The notes beneath the pieces are model-generated. The model was not told the DNA's origin. It did no database searches and saw only the letters and a program-made list of their open reading frames with translations. DNA of 15,328 nt from assembly GCA_003153055.1 (NCBI GenBank), contig PMBV01000146.1, forward strand, positions 23,898-39,225, given 5' to 3'. Origin of the DNA: Myxococcales bacterium. GTDB taxonomy: Bacteria > Myxococcota > Myxococcia > Myxococcales > Myxococcaceae. Below are positions 1-10,124 of this stretch, piece after piece. How positions within the stretch are numbered: the stretch's first letter is position 1; the number at the start of each line of letters is the position of its first letter. A program made the translations under genes and the position numbers.

Positions 1-863
1 AAGCGGCCCTTGACGCACGAGTGGCCGTGGTTCGCCTGGCCGTCCTTCCACGGCACCATGCGCACGACCTTTCCGCCCTTCACCTCGGCCCTGAAGGCGC
101 AGCCGACCCCACAGTAGGCACAGGTCGTCACCACGCTCCGATCAGCCTGGCCCTGCTCGATGAGCGACTTTTCCACCAACGTGGCCGTGGGGCACGCCGC
201 GACACAGGCGCCGCAGGACACGCATTCGGACCCCATGAAGGCCTGGCCCTGGCCCGGGGTGACGCGCGAGCCGAAGCCTCGCCCCGAGATGGTGAGCGCG
301 AAGCTGCCCTGCTGCTCCTCGCAGGCCCGCACGCAGCGGCCACAGACGATGCACTTGGAGGGCTCGAAGGTGAAGTACGGATTGGACTCGTCGGTGACGG
401 CGTCGAGGTGGTTCAGGCCATCGAGGCCGAAGCGCACCTCGCGGAGCCCCACCGCCCCGGCGGTCGACTGGAGCTCGCAGTGGCCATTGGCCGCGCAGGT
501 CAGACACTCGAGCGGGTGATCCGACAGGGTGAGCTCCATCACGTCGCGGCGCAGCGCTTGGAGCGTGGGCGTCTGGGTCCGCACCTGCATGCCCGGCTCC
601 ACCACGGTCGTGCAGGAGGCCGGGTAGCCCTTGAACCGTCGGCCGTCGGCACCGTCGATCTCCACCAGGCACATGCGGCAGGCGCCAGCGGGCTCGAGGC
701 TGTCGGTGGCGCACAGCCGGGGAATGTGGGTGCCGGCTTCGGCGGCCGCCCGGAGCACCGAAGTGCCACCCGGGACGGTGACGGAGACCCCGTCGATGCT
801 GAGGGTCACCGGAGGCCCGGAGGCGGCGGGCGTGCCGAGATCGGCCTCGTGCTCACAGGACAT
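1..863 (-). CDS. fdsA: NAD-dependent formate dehydrogenase alpha (molybdenum) subunit, C-terminus cut by window edge
   Basis: Catalytic subunit of a soluble, oxygen-tolerant type formate dehydrogenase that oxidises formate to CO2 at a molybdenum bis-pyranopterin site. The first 287 residues are visible and carry the electron relay: a 2Fe-2S ferredoxin domain (Cys51, 62, 65, 84), a His-Cys 4Fe-4S site (His116, Cys120, 123, 129), two ferredoxin-type 4Fe-4S sites (Cys171/174/177/181 and Cys214/217/220/224), then the start of the molybdopterin domain with its own 4Fe-4S cysteines (CAYCGVGC at 248-255, Cys283 in CVKGR). The reach into the molybdopterin domain separates it from the short hydrogenase subunit HoxU. 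The ATG at 863 is preceded by GAGG with 5-nt spacing; an in-frame GTG at 869 is possible. It overlaps the end of fdsB by 11 bp, so the two are probably translationally coupled. The catalytic Cys or Sec lies beyond the window. Confidence 0.93.
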   Translation of the reverse strand, partial: MSCEHEADLGTPAASGPPVTLSIDGVSVTVPGGTSVLRAAAEAGTHIPRLCATDSLEPAGACRMCLVEIDGADGRRFKGYPASCTTVVEPGMQVRTQTPTLQALRRDVMELTLSDHPLECLTCAANGHCELQSTAGAVGLREVRFGLDGLNHLDAVTDESNPYFTFEPSKCIVCGRCVRACEEQQGSFALTISGRGFGSRVTPGQGQAFMGSECVSCGACVAACPTATLVEKSLIEQGQADRSVVTTCAYCGVGCAFRAEVKGGKVVRMVPWKDGQANHGHSCVKGR

Positions 864-2406
864 GGTCACCTCGCACGGCGGCTCCGAAGTCTTGGGGGAA
901 ATGCTCCAGCGCCGAGAGCACTGGGTAGGCGACCATCCCTCCCAGCGCGCACAGTGAGCCGTGGGTCATGGTGTCGCACAGCGAGCGCAGGAGGCCGAGG
1001 TTCCGCTGACGGTCCTGGTTGGCGAGGATGCGATCCATCACCTCGACGCCTCGGGTGGAGCCGATGCGGCACGGTGTGCATTTGCCGCACGATTCGACGG
1101 CGCAGAACGCCATCGCGTTGCGGGCCAGCTTGGCGAGATCCACCGTGTCGTCGAAGGCCACGATGCCGCCGTGCCCGACCATGGAGTGCATCGCCGCGTA
1201 GGCCTCGTAGTCGAGCGGCACGTCGAAGCGAGACTCGGGCACGAAGGCGCCCAGAGGCCCGCCGACCTGCACCGCGCGCAGGGGCCGGCCCGACGCCGAG
1301 CCGCCGCCGAAGTCGTAGAGCAGCTCGCGCAGGGTGACGCCGAGGTCTGTCTCCACCAGGCCGGGTCGGCGCAGGTTCCCCGACAGTTGAAACGGCATGG
1401 TCCCCCGCGAACGGCCCGCGCCGTGGTCGCGGTAGGCCGCCGCGCCTCGCTCGAAGATGAAGGGCACCGAGGCCAGCGTCACCACGTTGTTGACCACGGT
1501 CGGCTTCCCGAAGAGACCCTGCACCGCGGGCAGCGGCGGTTTGGGGCGCACCACCCCCCGCTTGCCCTCCAGGCTCTCGAGGAGCGCGGTCTCCTCACCG
1601 CAGACGTAGGCGCCGGCTCCCAGCCGCACGTCGATCTCGAAGGCCACACCGGAGCCGAGGACGTCGGCGCCCAGGGAGCCGGCGGCGCGGGCCCGGCTGG
1701 TGGCCTCCAGCAGGGTGTGGAAGGCCCGGGGGTACTCGGAGCGCACGTAGATGAAACCTTGGGTAGCACCCACCGCCAGGCCGGCGATGATCATCCCCTC
1801 GAGGAGCAAGTACGGGTCGCCCTCCATCAGCATTCGGTCGGCGAAGGTGCCCGAGTCGCCCTCGTCGGCGTTGCAGACGATGTATTTCTGGTCGGCCGGC
1901 GTCTCGAGCACCGTCTTCCACTTGAGGCCGGTGGGGAACGCCGCGCCACCGCGCCCGCGCAGGCCAGACTCAGTCACCTCACGCACCAGGTCGGCGGGAG
2001 CACGCCCCAGCGCGCGCCTCAGCCCACGAAAGCCTCCATGGGCGATGGAGTCCTCGAGAGACAAGGGGTCGATGACGCCCACTCGCGCGAAGGTGAGCCG
2101 CGCCTGTCGAGCGAGAAGGGGCAGCTGGTCGGTCAGGCCCAGGCGCAGGCGGTGCGGCGCACCCTCGAGGAGACCGGACGCAATGAGCTCGGGCACCTCG
2201 GAGCGCTTCACCGGCCCATAGGCGACGCGGCCCTCGCGGGTCTCCACCTCGACCAGGGGCTCGAGCCAGAACAACCCGCGCGAGCCGTTGCGCACCAGCT
2301 CGACCGGCAGGTTTCGAGCCTGCGCCTCGGTGGTGATGGCGCGAGCGACTCCCTCGGCGTCGACCGACAGCGCGGAGGTGTCGATGGGGACGTAGACCCG
2401 GGTCAT
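853..2406 (-). CDS. fdsB: NAD-dependent formate dehydrogenase beta subunit (FMN/NADH-binding, NuoF-like)
   Basis: Diaphorase subunit that takes electrons from the FdsA iron-sulfur chain and reduces NAD+. The 517-residue protein begins with a thioredoxin-like ferredoxin domain (about 1-100), followed by the complex I 51-kDa fold: glycine-rich FMN loop GLRGRGGAAFPTG at 148-160, CNADEGDSGTFADR at 178-191, NADH-binding GAGAYVCGEETALLESLEG at 263-281, and a C-terminal 4Fe-4S site with Cys440, 443, 446 (ESCGKCTPCR) and Cys486. Length is close to known FdsB proteins; a complex I NuoF would lack the N-terminal thioredoxin-like domain. The start ATG overlaps the fdsG stop in an ATGA arrangement, with GGGAG eight bases upstream. 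No motif is missing, so it is expected to be functional. Confidence 0.95.
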   Translation of the reverse strand: MTRVYVPIDTSALSVDAEGVARAITTEAQARNLPVELVRNGSRGLFWLEPLVEVETREGRVAYGPVKRSEVPELIASGLLEGAPHRLRLGLTDQLPLLARQARLTFARVGVIDPLSLEDSIAHGGFRGLRRALGRAPADLVREVTESGLRGRGGAAFPTGLKWKTVLETPADQKYIVCNADEGDSGTFADRMLMEGDPYLLLEGMIIAGLAVGATQGFIYVRSEYPRAFHTLLEATSRARAAGSLGADVLGSGVAFEIDVRLGAGAYVCGEETALLESLEGKRGVVRPKPPLPAVQGLFGKPTVVNNVVTLASVPFIFERGAAAYRDHGAGRSRGTMPFQLSGNLRRPGLVETDLGVTLRELLYDFGGGSASGRPLRAVQVGGPLGAFVPESRFDVPLDYEAYAAMHSMVGHGGIVAFDDTVDLAKLARNAMAFCAVESCGKCTPCRIGSTRGVEVMDRILANQDRQRNLGLLRSLCDTMTHGSLCALGGMVAYPVLSALEHFPQDFGAAVRGDHVL

Positions 2407-2867
2407 GATTCCAGCTCCCGGAGCTCGGCGAGGAGCGCGTCGAAGCTCGCCTGGTCGACCCGGCCCTTCACCTCGTCGTCGACCCGGATCGAAGGACCGC
2501 AGGCGCAGTTGCCGAGGCAGTACACCGGCTCCAGCGTGACCGCTCCGTCGGCGCTCGTCTGGTGATCGTCACACCCCACCGCCCGCTTGACGTGCGAAGC
2601 GAGCCCTTCGGCACCGACGGCCAGGCAGGCCTCGCCCCGGCAGACCTGCACGACGTGGCGCCCCGTCGGCTCGGCGCGGAAGGTCGGATAGAAGGTCAAG
2701 ACGCCGTGCACCTCTGCGCGCGAGCGGTTGAGCGCCGTGGCGATGAGCGGAATGGCGTCGGGGGGCACGTACCCCAGGGCCTCCTGAATCGCATGCAAGA
2801 TGGGCAACATCGCGCCCGGGAGCCCGGCGTGCGCGGAGATGAGGTCCTGAAGAGCTGGGGTCGACAT
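2403..2867 (-). CDS. fdsG: NAD-dependent formate dehydrogenase gamma subunit (NuoE-like 2Fe-2S)
   Basis: Small 2Fe-2S subunit (154 aa) that partners FdsB in the diaphorase module. It has an N-terminal helical region with ALGYVP (30-35) and HGVLTFYPTF (54-63), typical of the NuoE family, and a thioredoxin-like domain with Cys76, Cys81, Cys117 and Cys121. The spacing C-x4-C-x35-C-x3-C is the family ligand pattern (CRGEAC, CLGNC). First gene of the fdsGBA operon; start ATG at 2867 is preceded by AAGGAA three bases upstream. The 151-bp gap upstream to the next gene must hold the operon promoter, but no convincing -35/-10 pair was identified. A complex I NuoE is excluded by the adjoining fdsB and fdsA. 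Confidence 0.95.
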   Translation of the reverse strand: MSTPALQDLISAHAGLPGAMLPILHAIQEALGYVPPDAIPLIATALNRSRAEVHGVLTFYPTFRAEPTGRHVVQVCRGEACLAVGAEGLASHVKRAVGCDDHQTSADGAVTLEPVYCLGNCACGPSIRVDDEVKGRVDQASFDALLAELRELES

Positions 2868-3018
2868 GCGTTCCTTGCGGCGGGCGAAGCGGCTCGGAAC
2901 CTAGTCTGGCGGAGGGCCGGGGTGGTGGCCGATGTGTCCGACTCAGTCGACCGCACCAGCTTCGCCGTCCGCTCGAGGAGTCGGCAACTGGCTCATCGGC
3001 GAGGCAGCGGCCGATGGG

Positions 3019-4920
3019 TCACTGGGGCACCATCTTGTCCAACAACGCGCGGACCTCAGCGGGGACCGCGGATTCGGCGTTGCTGAGGCGTTCGACCTTC
3101 GCTTCGTCCATCTCGTCGACGATGCTTGAACGAACGTACTTGTGCTCCGTCGTTGGCAATTGCTTGCGCACCTGCTCAAGGACGCGACGAGCGCGCTCTC
3201 GCCCCTTCTGCCAAACTGACGGATCCCCGCGAACGATCCCCTGTGCCTCTTTGATCCGGTCTTTGATGGCGCCGCCGTCTCGCAGGAGCACCGGAACGAG
3301 CTCGGCAACCGCGCCATCGTTGAGCTCCACGTCCTGGTCCACCGTCGCGAGCGCCTTCTGGATGAGCTCTCGCAGCGTCGGCTCGTCCGTGCTGCCAGCT
3401 GGCAGCGAAGCAGCGAGCCACTGAGCAAGCACCGCGGGTTCCAGGAACAGAGACTCGATGCTGTGCTTGGACCACACGACCTCGGTTGAGACGAGCTGAC
3501 CCTCGGTTTTCACCACGAGCCCAGGCGTTCGGACTCGGTCGCGGTCCAGCACGAGGACAATCTGAACCACGGCGCCGTCAGCGAGACCAGGGAAGACCTT
3601 CGGCTGAATGACCTTCTTCAACGCGGACATCCCAGGCACGTGTCCCGTGCCGCCAAGAGGCACCAACGTCCATTTCCGATAGGACGCGAGGCGCTCCGGC
3701 TTGTTGCGGAAGACGACTTCGGCGGCACGGCCCAGCAAGCGAGCGTCCGAAGGTCCTTCGTGGAAGAGCAACCGGCGAGACGCAAGGAAGTTGAGACTCG
3801 TGAACGGCGTCAGGTCAGCCCAAGCCGACAGCTCGTCGACAATCGCCGCCTCCGTCCTGAGCGCCACTGAGGTGCCTTGCACTCGGTCGACCGCAAACAG
3901 GACCGCGTCATCGCGCCGCCCCAAACGATTGATCATCTCGACTGAGTGGGTCGCCGCGACGAATTGCGCGTTGGAGAAGCTACGAACGACGGACGCCAAT
4001 TCATCACCGAGACTGCCTTGGAGCTTCGGGTGGAGGTGGGCTTCGGGTTCGTCCAAGAGAAAGACGGCCGTTCCTTTCCCAGCTCGCTGACGCCATTTCA
4101 AGGCAGCAAATAGCGCGATGAGGTTGACGACGCCGGCTCCTGCAACGGACAGGTCGAGCGCCCCGTTCGTGTCGCTGAACCGGACCACGAGCGGGTGAAC
4201 GCGCTCAGAGTCAGCCGCCGGTGTTCGCTCTCGGATTCGGACACCTACGGTACGGCCCAGAAAGGCGTTGAGCTCCTCCAGGTCAGCGGCGGACAGCCGT
4301 GCGACGAGGTTGCGAACGATTCGGCTCTGCTGGCCTTCCTGCAGCTGTTCGTCTACGACCGGCGCGGTTCGGAACTCCTCCTTCAGCGTGACGCCGTAGA
4401 ATGAAGGCACCAGGACTGAAACAGGCAGGTCGCGTCGAAGGGCCTCGAGCAAACGGGCCGACCGAAGCTTCGACTTCTGAGGGAGCTGTTTCACAACAGC
4501 CAGGGCCGCCGGGCAGTCGACCTCGACCGTCAGCTTGAGCACCTGGTTGCGCATGTATGACAGCCTGACGAAGAGGCGGCGCACTGGGTCAGTGTCGTCG
4601 AACGTGAGGTCGAGCTCTGTCGCGACACCCTCTGCGACATCGCCATCGCGAAAGATCTCCTCTTGATTGGCGATCGGGAGGAGCCGGGCGTGATCTTGGA
4701 GAATCACCCCGTCGCAAACTCGGATGCTGCTTCCCTTGACCACGGGATGCGCTTCAGGGGCATCGAGCGACTGCGCGTAGGCTCGATGTGCCGCACTGAT
4801 CGCATGGAGAACCGTCGTCTTGCCGCTGCTGTTGGGCCCAACGATGACCGACACCGGCGCGAGCGCGAGCTCGAGTTTCTCGAAGCCACGGAAATTCCTG
4901 AGCTTGACGATCTTGAGCAT
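3019..4920 (-). CDS. OLD-like AAA ATPase with TOPRIM-type nuclease motifs (candidate anti-phage protein)
   Basis: A 633-residue protein with the OLD-family (overcoming lysogenization defect) layout: an ABC-type ATPase first, a TOPRIM-type nuclease second. Visible motifs are NFRGFEKLEL (9-18), Walker A GPNSSGKTT (28-36, Lys34), an LSVAGAGVVNLIAL signature-like segment, Walker B LLDEPEAHLHP (Asp290-Glu291), and THSVEMI as the switch region. The nuclease half has HEGPSD (387-392, Glu388 and Asp392 as likely metal ligands) and LVLDRDR with Asp459 and Asp461. Family members are ATP-regulated DNA nucleases, several of them anti-phage. No UvrD-like helicase or reverse transcriptase gene is adjacent, so it looks like a solitary class 1 OLD rather than Gabija. 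Two sampled lines are 53-55% GC against 67-72% in flanking genes, suggesting acquisition. AGGAG lies 5 nt before the ATG. Substrate and role are inferred. Confidence 0.85.
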   Translation of the reverse strand: MLKIVKLRNFRGFEKLELALAPVSVIVGPNSSGKTTVLHAISAAHRAYAQSLDAPEAHPVVKGSSIRVCDGVILQDHARLLPIANQEEIFRDGDVAEGVATELDLTFDDTDPVRRLFVRLSYMRNQVLKLTVEVDCPAALAVVKQLPQKSKLRSARLLEALRRDLPVSVLVPSFYGVTLKEEFRTAPVVDEQLQEGQQSRIVRNLVARLSAADLEELNAFLGRTVGVRIRERTPAADSERVHPLVVRFSDTNGALDLSVAGAGVVNLIALFAALKWRQRAGKGTAVFLLDEPEAHLHPKLQGSLGDELASVVRSFSNAQFVAATHSVEMINRLGRRDDAVLFAVDRVQGTSVALRTEAAIVDELSAWADLTPFTSLNFLASRRLLFHEGPSDARLLGRAAEVVFRNKPERLASYRKWTLVPLGGTGHVPGMSALKKVIQPKVFPGLADGAVVQIVLVLDRDRVRTPGLVVKTEGQLVSTEVVWSKHSIESLFLEPAVLAQWLAASLPAGSTDEPTLRELIQKALATVDQDVELNDGAVAELVPVLLRDGGAIKDRIKEAQGIVRGDPSVWQKGRERARRVLEQVRKQLPTTEHKYVRSSIVDEMDEAKVERLSNAESAVPAEVRALLDKMVPQ

Positions 4921-4967
4921 GTGGCTCCTGCGGCCATCCTTACCACACGCCGCTCAACCCCCAACTC

Positions 4968-4973
4968 TGTCAA
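4968..4973 (-). promoter_or_regulatory. possible -35 box upstream of the OLD-like gene
   Basis: On the minus strand a perfect TTGACA lies 47 bp upstream of the ATG at 4920, inside a 124-bp gap after the aminopeptidase gene. No good -10 hexamer is found at 16-18 bp spacing; the nearest AT-rich match (TAAGGAT) is 25 bp away. Tentative. Confidence 0.25.
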
Positions 4974-5044
4974 CCTCCTCGCCCTCACCAAGCCGGGCCT
5001 CGACTCCAGACGCGCGACACATGTGGGGGCATCGAGCCGCCCGG

Positions 5045-7786
<2,742 letters not shown>

Positions 7787-7813
7787 GCGAGCTCCAGCGA
7801 CGAGGTGGCGCGG

Positions 7814-7844
7814 AGCTTACGGGCGAGTGCCCCTTCGCTTGCAA
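7814..7844 (-). promoter_or_regulatory. weak promoter-like pair upstream of the aminopeptidase gene
   Basis: Minus-strand TTGCAA (7844-7839), a 19-bp spacer and TAAGCT (7819-7814), about 27 bp before the ATG. It resembles the TTGC.../TACGCT pairs seen upstream of the acyl-CoA dehydrogenase and kinase genes, but the spacer is long and TTGCAA is also a palindrome, so support is weak. Confidence 0.25.
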
Positions 7845-7859
7845 GAAGGATGTCTGGGC

Positions 7860-9578
7860 CTACGAGGCGCACTGCGCGGTGGGCTCACGGTCAGGAGCCG
7901 ACTCCAGGGCCTGGACCAACCGGGCCATGGTGATGGGCTTGGCCAGGCAACCGTCCATGCCCGCGGCGAGGCAGGCCTCCACGTCTTCGGGGAAAGCCGA
8001 GGCCGTGAGGGCGAAGATGCGAACGTTCGAAGCGGGCGCGGGGAGCCGGCGAATGCGCCGGGTGGCCTCGAAGCCGTCCATCACCGGCATGTGGCAGTCC
8101 ATGAGCACAAAGTCGAAAGGCTCGGCCTCGAGCGCGCCGACAGCCTCCTGGCCGTTGGTGGCCGTCACCACCTGGTAGCCGGCCTTCTCGGCGAGGCCCT
8201 TGGCCACCTTGAGATTGATTGGATTGTCATCGACGACCAACACGCGCCCGGTGTGCCGGGTGGGAGCGGCCAGCTCCTTCACGGTCATCGGGGCGGCGAC
8301 GACCGGCAGCTCCAGCTCGAAGAAGAAGCGCGAGCCTTCGCCCACCTTCGACTCGACGCCGAGGGTGCCGCCCATGAGCTCGACCAGATGGCTCGACAGG
8401 GCCAGGCCGAGCCCACTGCCACCCCGGCGCATGGAGGGCGCGTCGGCCTGCTGGAACGGCTGGAAGAGGCGCGCGAGCTGGTCGGGGGCGATACCGAGGC
8501 CCGAGTCCACCACCTCGAAGCACAGCCTCGGGGCGCGCCTCGACACCACCAGCAGAATGCGGCCCTTGTCGGTGAATTTGACGGCATTGCTCAACAGGTT
8601 GGACAGGACCTGACGCAGCCGCAACGGGTCAACCCGCACCGCCTGGGGCAGCGCCGGGTCGAGCTCGAGACGCAGCTCGAGGCCCTTCTGCTCAGCGGCG
8701 ACCCTGAACAACTGGTGGACGTCAGCGAGCAACCGATTGAGCTCGGTGTCGAGCGGGCTGACGGGCATCTTTCCCGCGTCGATGCGCGACAGGTCGAGGA
8801 TGTCGTTGATGAGCGCGACCAGCACCTCACCGGAGCGGTGAATGAGCTGCAGTCGGTCTCGCTGCTGGGTGGCCAATGGCTCGGTGAGCATCAGCTCGGT
8901 GAGCCCCAACACCCCGTTCATCGGGGTTCGAATCTCATGGCTCATGTTGGCGAGAAAGGCGCTCTTGGCCCGGCTGGCGGCCTCGATCGCGTTGACCATG
9001 CGAACGCGGAGCTCGCGCACCACGATGCCTCCGACCGACACCATGATGAGGACGAACGAGAAGTTCGTCACCATCGCCGCGGTGGGGTCGGGGTCCACCT
9101 GAGGCAAGGTGTAGCCATGGCGACCCAGAGCGAGGGCCGCCAAACCCAGGGCCAGCGACTCGACGAGGTACACCAGCGTCCACACGGTTCCGACGAGGCT
9201 GCCGAGCAACGGGAACAGGGTGAGAATGAAGATGCTCGAGGAGTCGAAGGGCGTCTGCACCAGGCTGCCCAGGGCGACCGGCAGGGGAGGCAAGGCGACC
9301 GAGAGATGAATGAGCCGCTCCAAGGGGGCGCCGGCCCGGAGCCGCGACAGCACCACAACGCCGAGCAGCCCCACCGACGCGTTGAGCACCACCTGGCCCC
9401 ACAGCCCCTCGGCCGCGTAGACCGCGGCCATCACCGAGGTGAAGAGAATGGTCACCAGCCAGGCCCGGATGAAGTAGGTGATCGTCACCGCGCGCTGCGG
9501 CGAAGCGTTCCCTTCGTCAGGGGCCAGTGCGACCATCCATGACCGGAGCCGAGCCCCAGCGTGCTGGTACCAAATCAC
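7860..9578 (-). CDS. membrane-bound hybrid sensor histidine kinase with receiver domain
   Basis: A 572-residue signalling kinase. Residues about 30-185 hold five or six hydrophobic segments with very short loops, so sensing is likely at or in the membrane; no PAS or periplasmic domain is seen. The transmitter follows: HisKA with SHEIRTPMNG (phosphoacceptor His214) and HATPase with NLLSNAVKF (Asn331), DSGLGI (358-363) and GGSGLGLAL (386-394). The C-terminal receiver has the acidic pair Asp450/Asp451, phosphoacceptor Asp494 in VLMDCHMP, Thr525 and Lys547. All catalytic residues are present. No response regulator or Hpt gene adjoins, so the output partner is elsewhere. The first codon is GTG at 9578 with AGAGGG 11 nt upstream; an in-frame ATG at 9536 (residue 15) is an equally possible start and would not affect any domain. 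Confidence 0.94.
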   Translation of the reverse strand: MIWYQHAGARLRSWMVALAPDEGNASPQRAVTITYFIRAWLVTILFTSVMAAVYAAEGLWGQVVLNASVGLLGVVVLSRLRAGAPLERLIHLSVALPPLPVALGSLVQTPFDSSSIFILTLFPLLGSLVGTVWTLVYLVESLALGLAALALGRHGYTLPQVDPDPTAAMVTNFSFVLIMVSVGGIVVRELRVRMVNAIEAASRAKSAFLANMSHEIRTPMNGVLGLTELMLTEPLATQQRDRLQLIHRSGEVLVALINDILDLSRIDAGKMPVSPLDTELNRLLADVHQLFRVAAEQKGLELRLELDPALPQAVRVDPLRLRQVLSNLLSNAVKFTDKGRILLVVSRRAPRLCFEVVDSGLGIAPDQLARLFQPFQQADAPSMRRGGSGLGLALSSHLVELMGGTLGVESKVGEGSRFFFELELPVVAAPMTVKELAAPTRHTGRVLVVDDNPINLKVAKGLAEKAGYQVVTATNGQEAVGALEAEPFDFVLMDCHMPVMDGFEATRRIRRLPAPASNVRIFALTASAFPEDVEACLAAGMDGCLAKPITMARLVQALESAPDREPTAQCAS

Positions 9579-9602
9579 GCGTGTTCCAACCCTCTGGGAG
9601 TG

Positions 9603-9618
9603 ACCTTAAGAACCTTAA
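9603..9618 (-). promoter_or_regulatory. tandem heptamer repeat upstream of the sensor kinase gene
   Basis: On the minus strand TTAAGGT occurs twice in the same orientation (9618-9612 and 9609-9603), nine bases apart start to start, beginning 25 bp before the kinase GTG codon. It is a marked AT-rich island in GC-rich surroundings. Tandem direct repeats of this size are typical of response-regulator operators; it could also contain the promoter -10. No protein is assigned. Confidence 0.35.
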
Positions 9619-9690
9619 CCTGCCCGGGGGGCGTTTCCTCGAGAAACCTCGGACCAGAGGTCACTGGCGACCACGCGCCGCCGGGCCGTG

Positions 9691-9939
9691 TCAGGTGCTC
9701 GGTCGTCGCGATCTCCGGGTCCCTTCGGCGGACAAGGCCAGCCAGGCGCGAGCGGCGTGCGAGAGGTAGGCGCCCCTCCGCCAGATCAACGCAACGTGCC
9801 AATCGAACCCCGGGGCAGTGACGGCGAGTTGTCGGACGCCGGAGTGCGGGCGCTGGTCGGCGGTCACCTTCGGCAAGAAGCCGACGCCCAGGCCGCTGGC
9901 GACGAGATCCATGACGAAGGCCAAGGGGCTCGGCTCGTG
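9691..9939 (-). pseudogene. C-terminal remnant of a LysR-type transcriptional regulator
   Basis: The last 83 residues of a LysR substrate-binding domain are readable: VASGLGVGFLPK corresponds to the conserved (A/R)GLGhxhLP strand-turn, and WHVALIWRRGAYLSHAARAWL matches the usual ending of the fold before the stop at 9691. Upstream of about 9940 none of the three minus-strand frames continues the LysR fold, and no helix-turn-helix N-terminus is present before the MarR-like gene starts on the other strand at 10125. The frame itself stays open to an ATG at 10071, but that N-terminal stretch (rich in Arg, Pro, Ser) is not LysR-like. A 5' deletion or insertion with a breakpoint near 9940-9970 is inferred. 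The first part of the 546-bp gene-free stretch, 9579-9690, has only the TTAAGGT repeats and a 5-bp stem hairpin (9633-9647). Confidence 0.72.
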
Positions 9940-10040
9940 AAGCCGTGACGTGCCATCGTGGCTGGCTCCACCGCGGCCGCGGCATGGCTCGGGGGCTGGG
10001 CGCTGAACACTTTGGGGGTGGACGCACGAGCGCATACGAC

Positions 10041-10111
10041 CAGCCCCTCGTGCCACGCTGTGGTCGCTCATGTGTCTGTCTTGGCGAACAGTGATCTGTC
10101 AGCCCCTCATG
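10041..10111 (+). repeat. direct repeat pair upstream of the MarR-like gene
   Basis: The 12-mer CAGCCCCTCRTG occurs at 10041-10052 and 10100-10111 (11 of 12 bases identical), 59 bp apart start to start, the second copy ending 13 bp before the ATG at 10125. It may be an operator pair, perhaps for autoregulation, or coincidence. The rest of 9940-10124 shows no coding signal. Confidence 0.3.
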
Positions 10112-10124
10112 AGACAACCAGGAC

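Noticed and set aside
961..2565. 534-codon plus-strand frame opposite fdsB
   Set aside because: Antisense shadow of fdsB/fdsG; composition is Gly/His/Arg/Gln-rich with no motif, while the minus frame has complete Fds motifs.
3019..4920. Gabija (GajA) or retron/PtuA effector reading of the ATPase
   Set aside because: No UvrD-like GajB, HNH partner or reverse transcriptase in the flanking genes; only a solitary OLD-like call is supported.
9633..9647. GTTTC/GAAAC hairpin as a terminator
   Set aside because: Only a 5-bp stem with no T-run, and it lies between a pseudogene and the kinase promoter region.
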